A stretch of DNA of 6,047 nt from Spirochaetota bacterium (GTDB taxonomy: Bacteria; Spirochaetota; Leptospiria; Turneriellales; Turneriellaceae): positions 1-6,047 of the forward strand of contig CAUJII010000244.1 of assembly GCA_963205035.1 (NCBI GenBank). Reading direction: 5' to 3'. Both the position numbers and the translations under genes were made by a program. The notes beneath the pieces were generated by a model. The model worked only from the letters and a program-made list of their open reading frames with translations, made no database searches and was not told where the DNA came from. Below are positions 5,642 through 6,047 of this stretch, in pieces (positions within the stretch are counted from its first letter, which is position 1; each line of letters opens with the position of its first letter).

Positions 5642-6047
5642 CTATTCAGGAAACTCAATCACTTCTTGCCGGTGGTTCTCGTCCATAAACTTTCTATCGT
5701 ACGTAGGGTTCTGCTTGAGCAAATCTTCTATCGAACGCTTCAAACCTTCAAATTTCAAAATCTCTAAATCTGTCTTGGGTTTATATTGCGTCAGCTTTTG
5801 ATAGAGTGTCTGCATTTTATTTCGGTCGAAAGGCTCTGAGTAGAGCTTCTGCAAGAAGGTAAAAAGCGCCAAAGAAGACTCGCTATCTTCCGAAAGGAGT
5901 TCGTATGCAATATCTGCGCTCTTGTCTCGGTCTTGTTTGAGCGCATAAAGCTCCATCAAAAGTTTTTTATCATAGACAGTATTATCTTTCTTGATGGAAA
6001 TCAAAAGCTTCAGAATTTCTATTTGTCTGCTAATTAGTCCGCGAGCC
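5642..6047 (-). CDS. Helical, TPR-like protein of unknown function, 5' end beyond the right edge
   Basis: I do not recognise the family. The minus-strand frame is open from the right edge to the TAG at 5642-5644, giving 135 codons without a stop; the TTG at 6002-6004 could be read as a start, but there is no Shine-Dalgarno and the frame continues upstream, so the gene most likely begins outside. The product is strongly helical with alternating hydrophobic and charged residues; segments such as LLMELYALKQDRDKSADIAY and SSLALFTFLQKLYSEPFDRN resemble TPR-type helix pairs. There is no signal or membrane segment in the part seen. It ends acidic (EVIEFPE). It converges on the rhomboid gene with a 21-base gap, in which I see no bidirectional terminator. 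Confidence 0.65.
   Translation of the reverse strand, partial: ARGLISRQIEILKLLISIKKDNTVYDKKLLMELYALKQDRDKSADIAYELLSEDSESSLALFTFLQKLYSEPFDRNKMQTLYQKLTQYKPKTDLEILKFEGLKRSIEDLLKQNPTYDRKFMDENHRQEVIEFPE

Overview
The window is ordinary-density bacterial chromosome, about 50% GC by eye. It holds nine protein-coding genes and no rRNA, tRNA, CRISPR array or insertion sequence that I can see. The gene order rpsF-ssb-rpsR, the S6 sequence with its EDWG/LFH core, and the single-domain cyclase and DUF4015-type proteins nearby suggest a free-living Gram-negative lineage. A spirochaete of the Leptospira/Turneriella group is my best guess. This is inference from remembered family resemblance, not a search result; I hold it at about 40%.

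Left part, minus strand (1-1381): a compact ribosomal-protein/replication operon read right to left. It encodes rpsF (S6), ssb (single-strand DNA-binding protein), rpsR (S18) and a small membrane protein of unknown function that runs to the left edge. Spacings are 1, 16 and 9 bases. Upstream lies a good sigma-70-type promoter (1448-1476) with a strong Shine-Dalgarno before rpsF. S6 and S18 bind each other on the 30S platform, so the grouping makes physical sense.

Middle (1382-2192): a 199-base intergenic region contains a striking 25-bp imperfect palindrome (1480-1560) right against the -35 box. A second hairpin (1554-1572) overlaps one arm and cannot form at the same time. Upstream of it is a soluble single-domain class III adenylate cyclase (1581-2192, minus).

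Right part, plus strand (2320-5620): a tight three-gene operon with 4-base stop/start overlaps (ATGA, GTGA). It encodes a four-helix DctQ-like TRAP transporter small subunit with no visible DctM or DctP partner. Next is an exported protein joining a propeller-like N-terminal half, with an Asp-box, to a DUF4015/GHL10-type putative glycoside hydrolase domain. The third is a rhomboid-family membrane protein whose catalytic serine position is threonine. All three belong to the cell envelope; any joint function is inference. A helical, TPR-like partial gene (5642-6047, minus) converges on the rhomboid gene and runs off the right edge.

The points most worth a second look are the altered rhomboid active site, the unusual three-gene envelope operon, and the palindrome with its competing hairpin at the rpsF promoter.
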